A stretch of DNA of 64,000 nt from DATBLE01 sp963734065 (GTDB lineage Bacteria; Actinomycetota; Thermoleophilia; Gaiellales; Gaiellaceae). The position numbers were made by a program, and so were the translations under genes. The stretch spans positions 1,302,001 through 1,366,000 of the forward strand of contig CAVTFN010000003.1 of the NCBI GenBank assembly GCA_963734065.1, read 5' to 3'. Numbering within the stretch: position 1 is the first letter of the stretch; the number at the start of each line of letters is the position of its first letter. Below are positions 1 through 8,236 of this stretch, in pieces. A model generated the notes under the pieces. The model was given only the letters and a program-made list of their open reading frames with translations, had not been told where the DNA came from and ran no database searches.

Positions 1-7
1 GTCCCGT

Positions 8-32
8 TCGGACGTGTCCCGGGGCTGTCCCC
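8..32. repeat. Truncated copy of a GC-rich palindromic repeat
   Basis: Bases 8-24 are identical to the left arm of the perfect palindrome at 611-649, but the right arm stops after TCCCC. The two copies lie on either side of the TOPRIM gene, which suggests a dispersed REP-like element. Confidence 0.5.
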
Positions 33-38
33 GCCGAG

Positions 39-557
39 CTACACGCGCGCCAGGACGCGGTCGAGCGGCCGCGGGACGCGCTCGAGGTCGAGAGCTTCCA
101 CCAGGAGCACGGCGTAGCGCTGCTTGCGGTTCCACATGAAGCCGTGCAGCTGCTCCTCGAGCGGCCTGGCGCGGTGCGCGGGCTGCTTCTGGTAGGTGCG
201 GAACGCCCGCAACTCGCCCTGCTCGGCGAGCACGCGCTCCATCCCGACCGGCCCGACCGCCCGAGTCAGCTCGTCCTCGAGGTCGCGCGTGCAGGCATAG
301 AACCCGGCGCCCTCGAGCTCGCCGCGGTCCTTGCACCCCAGCGCGCGCAAGAAGTGACGCTCCTCCCCGACGTCGTAGAGCCCCGCGAGTCGAACGTCCC
401 GGTACTGCCGGAGGAGGCGTGGCAGGCTCCCGTAGCCGCCCATCGGCACGATCCCGACGCCCTCGCTCTCGAGGTCGCGGCCGCGGCGACGGGCAAGCGT
501 CTCGACGGCGCGACGGTCGCTCGTGCCCTCGACGAGCACGACTCCGTGCAGCTGCAT
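39..557 (-). CDS. Small TOPRIM-domain protein (OLD-type nuclease-like)
   Basis: This 172-aa protein begins with a TOPRIM signature: a beta strand ending in VLVEGTSD, so the conserved Glu is residue 10. A later LYDVGEE segment puts an Asp at residue 62 where the family has its metal-binding acidic residue. In OLD-type proteins the TOPRIM fold binds metal and cuts or joins nucleic acid, but no ATPase domain is attached here, so this is a stand-alone TOPRIM protein. The start follows GCAGGA closely. It is transcribed away from its neighbours and sits between two copies of a palindromic repeat. Its substrate cannot be told from sequence. Confidence 0.7.
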   Translation of the reverse strand: MQLHGVVLVEGTSDRRAVETLARRRGRDLESEGVGIVPMGGYGSLPRLLRQYRDVRLAGLYDVGEERHFLRALGCKDRGELEGAGFYACTRDLEDELTRAVGPVGMERVLAEQGELRAFRTYQKQPAHRARPLEEQLHGFMWNRKQRYAVLLVEALDLERVPRPLDRVLARV

Positions 558-610
558 TCCTGCATCAGATCAGGTCGGCGACGAGCCACGGCGCGCACCG
601 TACGGCCGTT

Positions 611-649
611 TCGGACGTGTCCCGGGGACTGTCCCCGGGACACGTCCGA
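611..649. repeat. Perfect 18-bp inverted repeat, REP-like
   Basis: Arms 611-628 and 632-649 are exact reverse complements around a 3-base loop (CTG). There is no T-run, so it does not look like a simple intrinsic terminator. A damaged copy lies at 8-32. Confidence 0.7.
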
Positions 650-662
650 GCGGGCGGATGAC

Positions 663-809
663 TCAGTCCTCGGCCGGCTCCTCGTCGTGCTGGCGATGCC
701 GCCTGCGCCGCATCGTCGCCCCCGCGGCCAGCCCGACGGCGCCCGCAGCGATCAGCGCCTGCCTCTTCCGGCTCCGCTTCGGCTGGGAGCGCCGGATCTT
801 CAGCTGCAT
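663..809 (-). CDS. Small basic membrane-anchored protein, unknown
   Basis: A 48-aa product. It starts with a basic segment (KIRRSQPKRSRKRQ), then a short hydrophobic Ala/Gly/Val stretch of about 15 residues, then an Arg/His-rich and acidic tail. The ATG at 809 is chosen over an upstream ATG at 908 because GGAAAGGA lies 8 nt before it. It is divergent from the MOSC gene. The charge pattern suggests one short membrane segment. No family is recognised. Confidence 0.45.
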   Translation of the reverse strand: MQLKIRRSQPKRSRKRQALIAAGAVGLAAGATMRRRRHRQHDEEPAED

Positions 810-882
810 CTCGACCGTCCTTTCCAGGTCGCCTACAACGGTGCGCTCGCTGGACCATATACGCGCCTGCGAGACTTGGCGC

Positions 883-1659
883 ATGCTCGGCCGGATCGCC
901 TGGATCACCGTCGCCCCCGTGAAGGGAATGGCGCTCGAGCAACGTTACGCGGTGGAGCTCGAGCCGTTCGGCGTGATCGAGAACCGGCGGTTCCACGTGA
1001 TCGGCGACGGCGGCCGGCTGCTGAACGGCAAGCAGCTCGGCGAGCTCCAGCAGATCGCCGTGAAATGGAACGAGGCCGATTCGACGCTCGTGTTCTCCTT
1101 CCCCGACGGAACCGTCGCCGAGGGCACGGTCGAGGTGGGCGAGCCCGTGACGACCAACTTCTTCGGGCGCGACGTCGAGGGACTCCTCGTCGTCGGGCCC
1201 TGGTCGGGGGCGATGACCTCGTTCGTCGGGCGGGAGCTGCGGCTGGTCCAGTGTGTCGAGGCTGGCGCGGGAGTCGACCGCGGCCGCGCCGCCGTGTCGA
1301 TCCTCTCCACGGGATCGCTCGAGGCCATGCGCGACGCGGCCGGGCTCTCCGAGCCGGTCGACCCGCGCCGCTTCCGAATGCTGTTCGGTGTCGAGGGGAT
1401 CGGCCCGCACGAGGAGGACGAGTGGATCGGGCGCAACGTCCGCGTCGGCGAGGCGGTCGTGGCAGTCGCCGGCAACACCGGCCGCTGCATCGTCACCAGC
1501 CGCCACCCGGAGACCGGCGTGCGGAACCTGCCGACCCTGGACGTCCTCGCCGAGTACCGCCACGACGTCGAGGCGACCGAGCCGCTGCCGTTCGGCGTCT
1601 GGGCAGAGGTGGTGGAGCCGGGCCGGGTCGCGCTCGGCGACGTGGTCGAACCCGAATAG
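883..1659 (+). CDS. MOSC domain protein
   Basis: The 258-aa product has the layout of MOSC proteins. An N-terminal beta-barrel part contains IAWITVAPVKGM near residue 4. A C-terminal MOSC domain contains RFRMLFGVEG, IGRNVRVGEAVV and a TGVRNLPTLDVL segment. MOSC domains bind the molybdenum cofactor or act as sulfur carriers. The usual conserved catalytic Cys is not obvious, so enzymatic activity is uncertain. The ATG at 883 is chosen because upstream codons in this frame show no homology. The HelD-like gene starts 6 bp after its stop, so the two are probably cotranscribed. Confidence 0.75.
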   Translation: MLGRIAWITVAPVKGMALEQRYAVELEPFGVIENRRFHVIGDGGRLLNGKQLGELQQIAVKWNEADSTLVFSFPDGTVAEGTVEVGEPVTTNFFGRDVEGLLVVGPWSGAMTSFVGRELRLVQCVEAGAGVDRGRAAVSILSTGSLEAMRDAAGLSEPVDPRRFRMLFGVEGIGPHEEDEWIGRNVRVGEAVVAVAGNTGRCIVTSRHPETGVRNLPTLDVLAEYRHDVEATEPLPFGVWAEVVEPGRVALGDVVEPE

Positions 1660-1665
1660 CCGACC

Positions 1666-3645
1666 GTGCATCCCGAGCTGGAGTCGGAGCAGGCGTATGT
1701 CGACCACGCCTACGCCTGCCTGGAGCGGATGCGCCGGCAGATGGAGCGCGCCGGCGAGGCGGGCATCGGCGAGGTGGAGGCGCTCGTCCTCGAGGCGTGG
1801 GCGGCGAAGCGGCTGGTCACCTTCGAGGACGCCGAGCGGGGCATCTGCTTCGGCCGGCTCGATCTCGACGGCGCCGTCCGGCCGCTCTACGTCGGCCGCC
1901 GCTGGCTGCACGAGGAGCAGACGCCGATCGTGGTCAACTGGCAGGCGCCGGCTGCCAGACCCTTCTACACCGCCACGGTCGCGGAGCCGCAGGGCGTCGA
2001 GCTCCGGCGGCGTTTTCGCACCGACGGCCGGAGGCTGCTCGACCTCTACGACGAGCCGCTCGACGGCTCAGCCGGGGACGTGGTCCACGGCGTCGCCGAC
2101 ATCCTGCTCGAGGAGCTCGAGCGCAGCCGCGACGAGCACATGCGCGACATCGTCGCGACGATCCAGACCGACCAGTACCGCCTGATCACGCGCGAGCCGG
2201 ACGGCGTCCTCGTCATCCAGGGTGGCCCCGGAACGGGCAAGACGGCGGTCGGCCTTCACCGCGCATCCTGGCTCCTCTACACGTACCGGGGTGAGCTCGA
2301 GCGGAGCGGCGTGCTGGTCGTCGGGCCGAACCCGGTGTTCATGGACTATGTCTCGCACGTTCTGCCCATGCTCGGCGAGGAGCGCGTCGAGCAGCGGGCG
2401 GTGAACGAGCTGGTCGACGGGATCGACGCCGTTCGCCCGGAAGCAGCGGAGGTCGCTCGCCTGAAGGGCGGCGCCCGGCTGGCTGAGGTGATCGCCGCCG
2501 CCGTCCGGGCATTGCCGAGACCTCCGGAGGAGCTGCTCGCGATTCGCCTCGAGGGCGCGGAGCTGCGGCTGTCGCCGGAGGAGGTCAGACGGCTGATCGG
2601 GGAGGCGCAGGCGGAGGCACCCGACCACGCCGCCGGGCGCGAGCGCCTGCGCATGAAGCTCGTGCGCGCCTTCTACGACCGCTACGCGGCCCGCCTCCGC
2701 AGCGCGGCCTACTACTCCTTCGACGACATCGAGGCGACCCTGCGGAGCGGCGGTTTCCTCAACCGGACGCTGAACGCGCTCTGGCCGCGGCCGAAGCCCG
2801 ACCAGCTCGTCAGGCGCCTGTTGACGAGCCCGGAGGAGCTCGCCGCCGCAGCCGACGGCATCCTCGGCGCGGAGGAGCAAGCGCTCCTACTGTCGAGCCG
2901 CGGCCGGGGCTGGAGCGAGGCTGACCTGGCGCTGCTGGACGAGGCGCGTGCTCTCCTCGACGGGACGGACCGGGCCCGCGGCCACCTGATCGTGGACGAG
3001 GCCCAGGACCTGACACCGATGCAGCTGCGCATGCTGGCGCGTCGCTCGTCGGGAGCGGTGACGATCCTCGGCGACATCGCCCAGTCGTCCGGGCCAGTTT
3101 CGTACACCGGTTGGAACGAGCTCGTCCGGTATCTGGCACCGGGCGTGTCTCCGACGGTCGAGGAGCTCCGGCTCGCCTACCGCGTCCCCGCGGAGGTGAT
3201 GGAGCTGGCGTTGCCGCTGCTACCTCTGATCGCGCCCGACGTCGCCCCGCCGATCGCCTACCGGTCGGGAGACGAGCCGCCCAGGTTCGTGCGGGCCGAG
3301 CACGACCGCCTCGTGTCGACGGCTGTGCACGAGGCGGGACGGGAAGCACTCCGGGACGGCCGCACCGGCCTGATAGCGCCGGAGGCGATCCTCGCCGAGA
3401 TCGAGCCGCTGCTCCCCCACCCCGAGACGGCGTTCGACGAGCTGTCGTCGCCGATCCAGGCGCTGACGCCGCGCGCCGCGAAGGGGCTCGAGTTCGACCG
3501 GGTCGTGCTGGTCGAGCCCGCGGCGATCGCGGCCGGCGGGGTGGACGGCCTCCGCGCGCTCTACGTCGCGCTCACCCGCGCGACGAAGACGCTCGTCGTG
3601 GTGCACGCGGAGCCGCTGCCGCCCGAGCTCCGGGCGGCGGCGTAG
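1666..3645 (+). CDS. helD: HelD-like UvrD/Rep-family ATPase
   Basis: A 659-aa superfamily 1 helicase-like protein. The Walker A motif GGPGTGKT is at residues 186-193, a Walker B-like VDEAQD near 443, and late motifs AAKGLEFD and YVALTRATK are near the C-terminus. The N-terminal region (YVDHAYACLERMRRQM, then PIVVNWQAPAARPFY) is typical of HelD, the RNA polymerase-associated motor that releases stalled polymerase from nucleic acid, rather than of true DNA helicases. The start is a GTG. It converges on the DEAD-box gene, with only 3 bp between the two stop codons. The family assignment is firmer than the exact role. Confidence 0.8.
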   Translation: MHPELESEQAYVDHAYACLERMRRQMERAGEAGIGEVEALVLEAWAAKRLVTFEDAERGICFGRLDLDGAVRPLYVGRRWLHEEQTPIVVNWQAPAARPFYTATVAEPQGVELRRRFRTDGRRLLDLYDEPLDGSAGDVVHGVADILLEELERSRDEHMRDIVATIQTDQYRLITREPDGVLVIQGGPGTGKTAVGLHRASWLLYTYRGELERSGVLVVGPNPVFMDYVSHVLPMLGEERVEQRAVNELVDGIDAVRPEAAEVARLKGGARLAEVIAAAVRALPRPPEELLAIRLEGAELRLSPEEVRRLIGEAQAEAPDHAAGRERLRMKLVRAFYDRYAARLRSAAYYSFDDIEATLRSGGFLNRTLNALWPRPKPDQLVRRLLTSPEELAAAADGILGAEEQALLLSSRGRGWSEADLALLDEARALLDGTDRARGHLIVDEAQDLTPMQLRMLARRSSGAVTILGDIAQSSGPVSYTGWNELVRYLAPGVSPTVEELRLAYRVPAEVMELALPLLPLIAPDVAPPIAYRSGDEPPRFVRAEHDRLVSTAVHEAGREALRDGRTGLIAPEAILAEIEPLLPHPETAFDELSSPIQALTPRAAKGLEFDRVVLVEPAAIAAGGVDGLRALYVALTRATKTLVVVHAEPLPPELRAAA

Positions 3646-3648
3646 CTG

Positions 3649-4821
3649 CTACCAGCGCGAGCGCCGTCCGCGCCGGCCCGAGTAGACGAGCTTCGCGCGG
3701 CCGGGGAGCATGCCCTCGCGCGCGAACTGCTCGCCGTGGCCGAGCCGGCCGGCGACCCGGCCCACGTCGGCCTGCTGCTCGGGCAGGACGAACGTGATCC
3801 CACGGCCGCCCCGTCCGGCCCGCCCCGTGCGGCCGACCCGATGGACGTAGCCCTTGTCGTCCTCGGGCGGGTCGTAGTTGATCACGTGCGTGATGTCGGA
3901 CAGGTCGAGCCCGCGGGCGGCGACGTCGGTCGCGACGAGCGTCTTCACCTTGCCGGCCCGGAACCGGCCGAGCGCGCGCTCGCGCTGCCCCTGGCTCATG
4001 TCCCCGTGGAGCGCCAGTGCCGGCACGTCGCGGGCCTGCAGCTTGCGGGCGAGCCGGTCGGCGCCGCGCTTGGTACGGACGAAGACGAGCGCCAGCTCGC
4101 GGTCGGCCTCGAGCTCCTCGATCAATCGGTCGAGCTTGCCGTCGGCGGTCACGGCGATGAAGGTGTGCTCGACCTCGCCGTGATCCTCGCTGTCGGGCAG
4201 ATGCGCCTCGACCCGGACGGGGTTGCTCGTGTACGCACGGGCCAGGTCTCCGACCTCGCCGTCCAGCGTCGCCGAGAACAGCATCGTCTGGCGGGTGCGC
4301 GGTAGCCGGCGGACGATCCGGTCGACCTGCGGCTTGAAGCCCATGTCGAGCATCCGGTCGGCCTCGTCGAGGATCAGGGTGCGGACCCGGTCGAGCGAGA
4401 TCTGACGGCGCTCGATCAGATCCTGGAGGCGACCCGGCGTCGCGATCAGGATGTGGGCTTCACGTGCACGCTTGGCCTGGCTCGAGATCGGGGCGCCCCC
4501 GTACACGGCCGCTGCGCGCAGCTTTTTCTGCTTGCAGACGAGCTCGAGCTCACCCGCCACCTGGGCGGCGAGCTCGCGGGTCGGTACGAGCACGAGGACG
4601 GACGGCTTGCCGTCGTCCGCCGTCGCCCGCTCGGCGATCGGCAGGGCAAAGGCGAGCGTCTTGCCCGACCCGGTCGGTGCCTTGGCGAGCACGTCGATAC
4701 CGGCGAGCGCGTCCGGGAGGACGAGCGCCTGGATCGGAAACGGCGCGACGATGCCGCGCCGCTCGAGTGCGTCTGCCACTTCGGCGCTGACACCCAGCGC
4801 ACGGAAAGACTGGTCTTGCAT
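3649..4821 (-). CDS. DEAD-box RNA helicase, RhlE-like
   Basis: The 390-aa protein carries the full DEAD-box set in order: a Q motif (FPIQ), motif I APTGSGKT at residues 48-55, PTRELA, a DEAD Walker B, SAT, and HRVGRTGRAGR at the end of the second RecA domain. The C-terminal tail is short and basic, as in RhlE-type helicases that remodel RNA and ribosome precursors. ATG 4821 is chosen because AGAAGGAG precedes it. The upstream ATG at 4872 lies inside a 13-bp inverted repeat, so that repeat would be in the mRNA leader. Regulation through that hairpin is inferred. Confidence 0.9.
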   Translation of the reverse strand: MQDQSFRALGVSAEVADALERRGIVAPFPIQALVLPDALAGIDVLAKAPTGSGKTLAFALPIAERATADDGKPSVLVLVPTRELAAQVAGELELVCKQKKLRAAAVYGGAPISSQAKRAREAHILIATPGRLQDLIERRQISLDRVRTLILDEADRMLDMGFKPQVDRIVRRLPRTRQTMLFSATLDGEVGDLARAYTSNPVRVEAHLPDSEDHGEVEHTFIAVTADGKLDRLIEELEADRELALVFVRTKRGADRLARKLQARDVPALALHGDMSQGQRERALGRFRAGKVKTLVATDVAARGLDLSDITHVINYDPPEDDKGYVHRVGRTGRAGRGGRGITFVLPEQQADVGRVAGRLGHGEQFAREGMLPGRAKLVYSGRRGRRSRW

Positions 4822-4846
4822 GTTCTGTTCGACTCCTTCTGTCGTT

Positions 4847-4880
4847 CGAACGAGATGTCCTTCGACCGACATCTCGTTCG
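4847..4880 (-). promoter_or_regulatory. 13-bp inverted repeat in the helicase mRNA leader
   Basis: Arms 4847-4859 and 4868-4880 are perfect reverse complements around an 8-base loop. The hairpin ends about 26 nt upstream of the chosen ATG and just before the ribosome binding site. The palindrome GTTCGATCGAAC (4876-4887) overlaps its outer side. It may be an RNA structure controlling translation or a DNA operator. Confidence 0.6.
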
Positions 4881-5029
4881 ATCGAACATTGCGTTCGGGA
4901 TTCGAGATGACCCACCCGAAACGCCCGAAGGAGGAACGAGAAGCTCTATCTCACGGGACGGCCCGTTGCCATCCGTGGACACACCGTAGCAGCAGGAGCG
5001 GTCGCCGATTCAAAGTTTCCGCTCTTTGC

Positions 5030-5205
5030 GGCATTCGGATCCGCGGGGGTCTTGTCGGACCGGGACCGATCCCCTAGGTTCCCGTGTGCAGCGAGCACGG
5101 AGCGGGAGTAAGTCGAAGCCGCATCCGAGGGTCGTACGGGGAGGGCCGCAAGGCCTGAGTCGGAAAGCCAACGGAAGCGGTGGATGAAACCGCCACCGGC
5201 TCGCT
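5030..5205 (+). ncRNA. Unidentified structured intergenic region, possible RNA
   Basis: The 388-bp gap 4822-5209 has no convincing gene but many local helices. CGGAT 5036-5040 can pair with 5123-5127, TCCCG 5080-5084 with 5103-5107, and CCGTG 5082-5086 with 5096-5100. GGCC 5144-5147 closes a GCAA tetraloop. GAGTCGG 5157-5163 pairs with CCGGCTC 5196-5202 through one wobble. A GNRA tetraloop and nested stems are typical of structured RNA. It does not match the consensus sequences I know for cobalamin, c-di-AMP, c-di-GMP, SAM, TPP or Mn riboswitches. Strand is uncertain. Confidence 0.35.
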
Positions 5206-5209
5206 GAAT

Positions 5210-5470
5210 CTATTGGGGGAAGCGGCGGAACTCGCGGAACGCCTCGATGAGTCCCGCTCGGAAGTCAGGCGACAGGTCTTCTGGCCTGATCGTGCCGGCG
5301 ACCCGGATCGTCGCCTCGATCTGCTCCAGGTAGTGCGTGCAGTGCGGGCAGCCCGCCAGGTGCGCCTCGAACGATTCCCGCAGCGGCGCATCCATTGCGC
5401 CCTCGAGGTAGTCGGTGACCAGCTCGACGATCTGCTGGCAGGGAAGGTCTCTCGTCACGGCTGCGCTCAT
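5210..5470 (-). CDS. Zinc-finger anti-sigma factor
   Basis: An 86-aa protein with the compact anti-sigma zinc-binding motif H-x3-C-x2-C: His37, Cys41 and Cys44 in the segment FEAHLAGCPHC. Its ATG overlaps the stop of the ECF sigma gene (ATGA), so the two are translationally coupled and the sigma is its likely partner. No membrane segment is visible, so it is a soluble, ZAS-like anti-sigma, a type that often senses redox state. The sensing role is inferred. Confidence 0.85.
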   Translation of the reverse strand: MSAAVTRDLPCQQIVELVTDYLEGAMDAPLRESFEAHLAGCPHCTHYLEQIEATIRVAGTIRPEDLSPDFRAGLIEAFREFRRFPQ

Positions 5471-6087
5471 GAATCCTCGAGGTACCGCTCGAGCGCGGTC
5501 CGTATTTTCGCCCGGGCCCGGTGGAGCAGTACACGTTGATTCGTCTCGGAAAGGCCGAGGACGTTGCACGCTTCCTCGGCGGACAGCCCCTCCACGTCGC
5601 GAAGGGTGATGACCGCGCGCTGGTTCGGCGGCAGCGCCGAGATCGCCTGCTCGACGCGGGCGCGGGTCTCGCCGGCCAGCAGACGCTCCTCGGGCACACC
5701 GCGCGGCGGCGTCGCCCACGCCCCGCCGCGTGCGAACCGCTCGACTGCCACGGCCGTCTGGTCCTCGTCGCCGTCCGATGCGAGCGACGAGAAAGGCAGG
5801 GTCCGCCCCTCCCGCTGTCCGCGTGTCTTCGCCTTGTTGGTCAGGATCCGGAACAGCCACGTCTTCAAGGACGAGCGGCCCTCGAACCGCTCGATGCCGG
5901 TCAGCACCGCGAGCCACGTCTCCTGAACGACCTCCTCCGCGACGGCCCTCGACGACACGTAGAGCTGGGCGAGGCGGAGGAGGGAAGGACCGTACTTGTC
6001 GACGAGCGCGGCGAAGGCCCGCTCGTCGCCGGCCCGAAGCGCGTCGAGGAGCGGCGCGTCCTCGTCCGGTGGGAGCGACACCGCCAC
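5467..6087 (-). CDS. ECF sigma-70 family RNA polymerase sigma factor
   Basis: 206 aa. Region 2 is at about residues 25-90, with the -10 recognition stretch VVQETWLAVLTGIERFEG and SLKTWLFRILTNKAK. An acidic linker follows, then region 4 at about 145-200 (ISALPPNQRAVITLRDVEGL, with the helix-turn-helix in SAEEACNVLGLSETNQRVLLHRARAK). The anti-sigma gene follows with a 4-bp overlap. Thymidine kinase is divergent, 56 bp away. Target promoters cannot be named from this window. Confidence 0.9.
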   Translation of the reverse strand: MAVSLPPDEDAPLLDALRAGDERAFAALVDKYGPSLLRLAQLYVSSRAVAEEVVQETWLAVLTGIERFEGRSSLKTWLFRILTNKAKTRGQREGRTLPFSSLASDGDEDQTAVAVERFARGGAWATPPRGVPEERLLAGETRARVEQAISALPPNQRAVITLRDVEGLSAEEACNVLGLSETNQRVLLHRARAKIRTALERYLEDS

Positions 6088-6143
6088 GCCTCGCGACCCT
6101 AACGGGCACGCCGTCGGACCGCGCTGCGAGAATCGCGTTCCCG

Positions 6144-6737
<594 letters not shown>

Positions 6738-6770
6738 AGGCCGCCGTTCATTCGGCCGTCGCGCGCCCGG

Positions 6771-7451
6771 TCAATGAGCCCGCGTCACTGAGATCAGCTG
6801 GTTCCGTTCACTTCCGCCCTTGACGGTCAGCTCCGTCACGGTGCCGACGCCGCGGACGTAGAGCTTCTCGTCGACCACGCCCGGCTCGAGCGGGGTGGTC
6901 TCCTCCGTCAGGACCGAGAGCGGCGCCCCGGAGACCGAGCGGATCACGGCGGCGACGCGGAAGTGATCCTCCGCATGCCCCTTGTAGTACTCCTGCGGCC
7001 CGGACTGGCCGACGCGCGGATGGGCCGGCATGTAGATCCCGGGCTCAGCGCCGTCCTTGCCGGCCAGCCAGGTCCCTTCCCTACTCGTGATGCGGCCGTT
7101 CCGGTCGAGCTCGGCGGTGTCCTCGCCGAAATACCAGACGTTGCCCTGGCGGTCCTGCGTGTACCAGTCGGTCGTCCGCTCGTGGAGCTTCCCCTCGACG
7201 TAGAGCCGATCCGACACAACAACGCAGGGCGCGCCCTCGATCGTGCGTGCCCGGTGGGTGACGACGACGACGTCCCGGGAAGGCCGGCCGTCCTTGATTC
7301 CGACGTACTCGTAGCGGGTGCCCGGCTTCAGCGGGAACCACGGGTTGTCCACGCGTGCGCTGAAGCCGTTGGGATTGCCCCCGGCAGCGGCCGACGCGAC
7401 GCCGAGCGCGGCGGCGATCCCCGCAGCGGCGAGAACGATCTTCCGGTGCAC
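6771..7451 (-). CDS. Secreted protein of unknown function
   Basis: About 226 aa. A basic start (HRK) is followed by a hydrophobic Ala-rich signal segment to about residue 22 and a cleavage-like ASAAAG. The mature part (from NGFSARVDNPWFPLKPGTRY) is rich in beta-strand-like stretches and has no recognised catalytic motif. Similar secreted proteins occur in actinobacteria without a known role. GTG 7451 is preferred to ATG 7472 because AGGAGGG lies 6 nt before it. It is divergent from the response regulator, and the inverted repeats between them could control both. Confidence 0.7.
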   Translation of the reverse strand: MHRKIVLAAAGIAAALGVASAAAGGNPNGFSARVDNPWFPLKPGTRYEYVGIKDGRPSRDVVVVTHRARTIEGAPCVVVSDRLYVEGKLHERTTDWYTQDRQGNVWYFGEDTAELDRNGRITSREGTWLAGKDGAEPGIYMPAHPRVGQSGPQEYYKGHAEDHFRVAAVIRSVSGAPLSVLTEETTPLEPGVVDEKLYVRGVGTVTELTVKGGSERNQLISVTRAH

Positions 7452-7508
7452 TTCGATCCCTCCTCTCGACATGACGCGCGGAGGCTACGGCGGCCGGATG
7501 AACCCTTG

Positions 7509-7548
7509 ATGACAGCGGCTGTCATGTGCCCTTCATGACGATTCGTCA
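7509..7548. promoter_or_regulatory. Two inverted repeats in a divergent promoter
   Basis: ATGACAGC-G-GCTGTCAT at 7509-7525 is a perfect 8+1+8 palindrome. TGACG-ATT-CGTCA at 7536-7548 is a second one, 11 nt before the regulator start. Both contain TGAC half-sites. They are probable operators, perhaps for the response regulator encoded next to them. Confidence 0.55.
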
Positions 7549-7558
7549 CGATTGGGAC

Positions 7559-8236
7559 ATGCGGGTGCTCGTGGTCGAGGACGAGCTGCGGATGGCGAGC
7601 CTGATCCGGCGGGGCCTCGTCAAGGAGGGCCTGGCCGCAGACGTCGCGCCGAGCGGCGAGGAGGCGCTCGTGCTCGCCGGCGCCCACCCGTACGACGCGA
7701 TCGTCCTCGACGTGATGCTCCCCGGACTGAACGGCTTCGAGACCTGCTGGCGGCTGCGCGAGGCGGGGATCTGGTCGCCGGTGCTGATGCTGACCGCGCG
7801 CGACTCCGTCGAGGACCGCGTCGCCGGGCTCGACACCGGAGCCGACGACTACCTGGTCAAGCCGTTCGCGTTCGTGGAGCTGCTGGCCCGGCTGCGGGCG
7901 CTCGCCCGCAGAGGAGAAGCCGAGCGGCCGACCGTGCTCGAGGTCGGTGACCTGAGGCTCGACCCGGGCACGCGCGAGGTCCGGCGGGCGGGCGCCCGGC
8001 TCCACCTGACCATGAAGGAGTTCTCGCTGCTCGAGGTCTTCATGCGACGGGCCGGGCAGGTGCTCTCGCGCTACGACCTGCTCGAGAACGCCTGGGACTT
8101 CGCCTACGAGAACCGCTCGAACGTCGTCGACGTCTACGTGCGGCGGCTGCGTGCGAAGATCGACGAGCCGTTCGGGCGACACTCGCTGGAGACGATCCGC
8201 GGCGCGGGCTACCGGCTGCGCGACGGCGACGGCTGA
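7559..8236 (+). CDS. OmpR/PhoB-family response regulator
   Basis: 225 aa. The receiver domain (1-115) has the acidic pair in VVEDE, the phosphoacceptor Asp51 in IVLDVMLPG and a Lys in LVKPFAF. The winged-helix DNA-binding domain (about 125-225) has the wing sequence NVVDVYVRRLRAKI and the ending LETIRGAGYRLR. Its stop overlaps the kinase start (TGATG), so both are made from one mRNA. The secreted protein gene is divergent. Confidence 0.93.
   Translation: MRVLVVEDELRMASLIRRGLVKEGLAADVAPSGEEALVLAGAHPYDAIVLDVMLPGLNGFETCWRLREAGIWSPVLMLTARDSVEDRVAGLDTGADDYLVKPFAFVELLARLRALARRGEAERPTVLEVGDLRLDPGTREVRRAGARLHLTMKEFSLLEVFMRRAGQVLSRYDLLENAWDFAYENRSNVVDVYVRRLRAKIDEPFGRHSLETIRGAGYRLRDGDG

Noticed and set aside
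144..2294. Very long open frame antisense or out of phase with the TOPRIM, MOSC and HelD genes
   Set aside because: Arg/Pro/Ala-rich low-complexity product typical of shadow frames in high-GC DNA; the overlapped genes have clear motifs.
5030..5205. Assignment of the structured gap to a known riboswitch class
   Set aside because: Core motifs of cobalamin, c-di-AMP, c-di-GMP, SAM, TPP, glycine and Mn riboswitches were looked for by eye and not found, so only an unassigned structure is reported.
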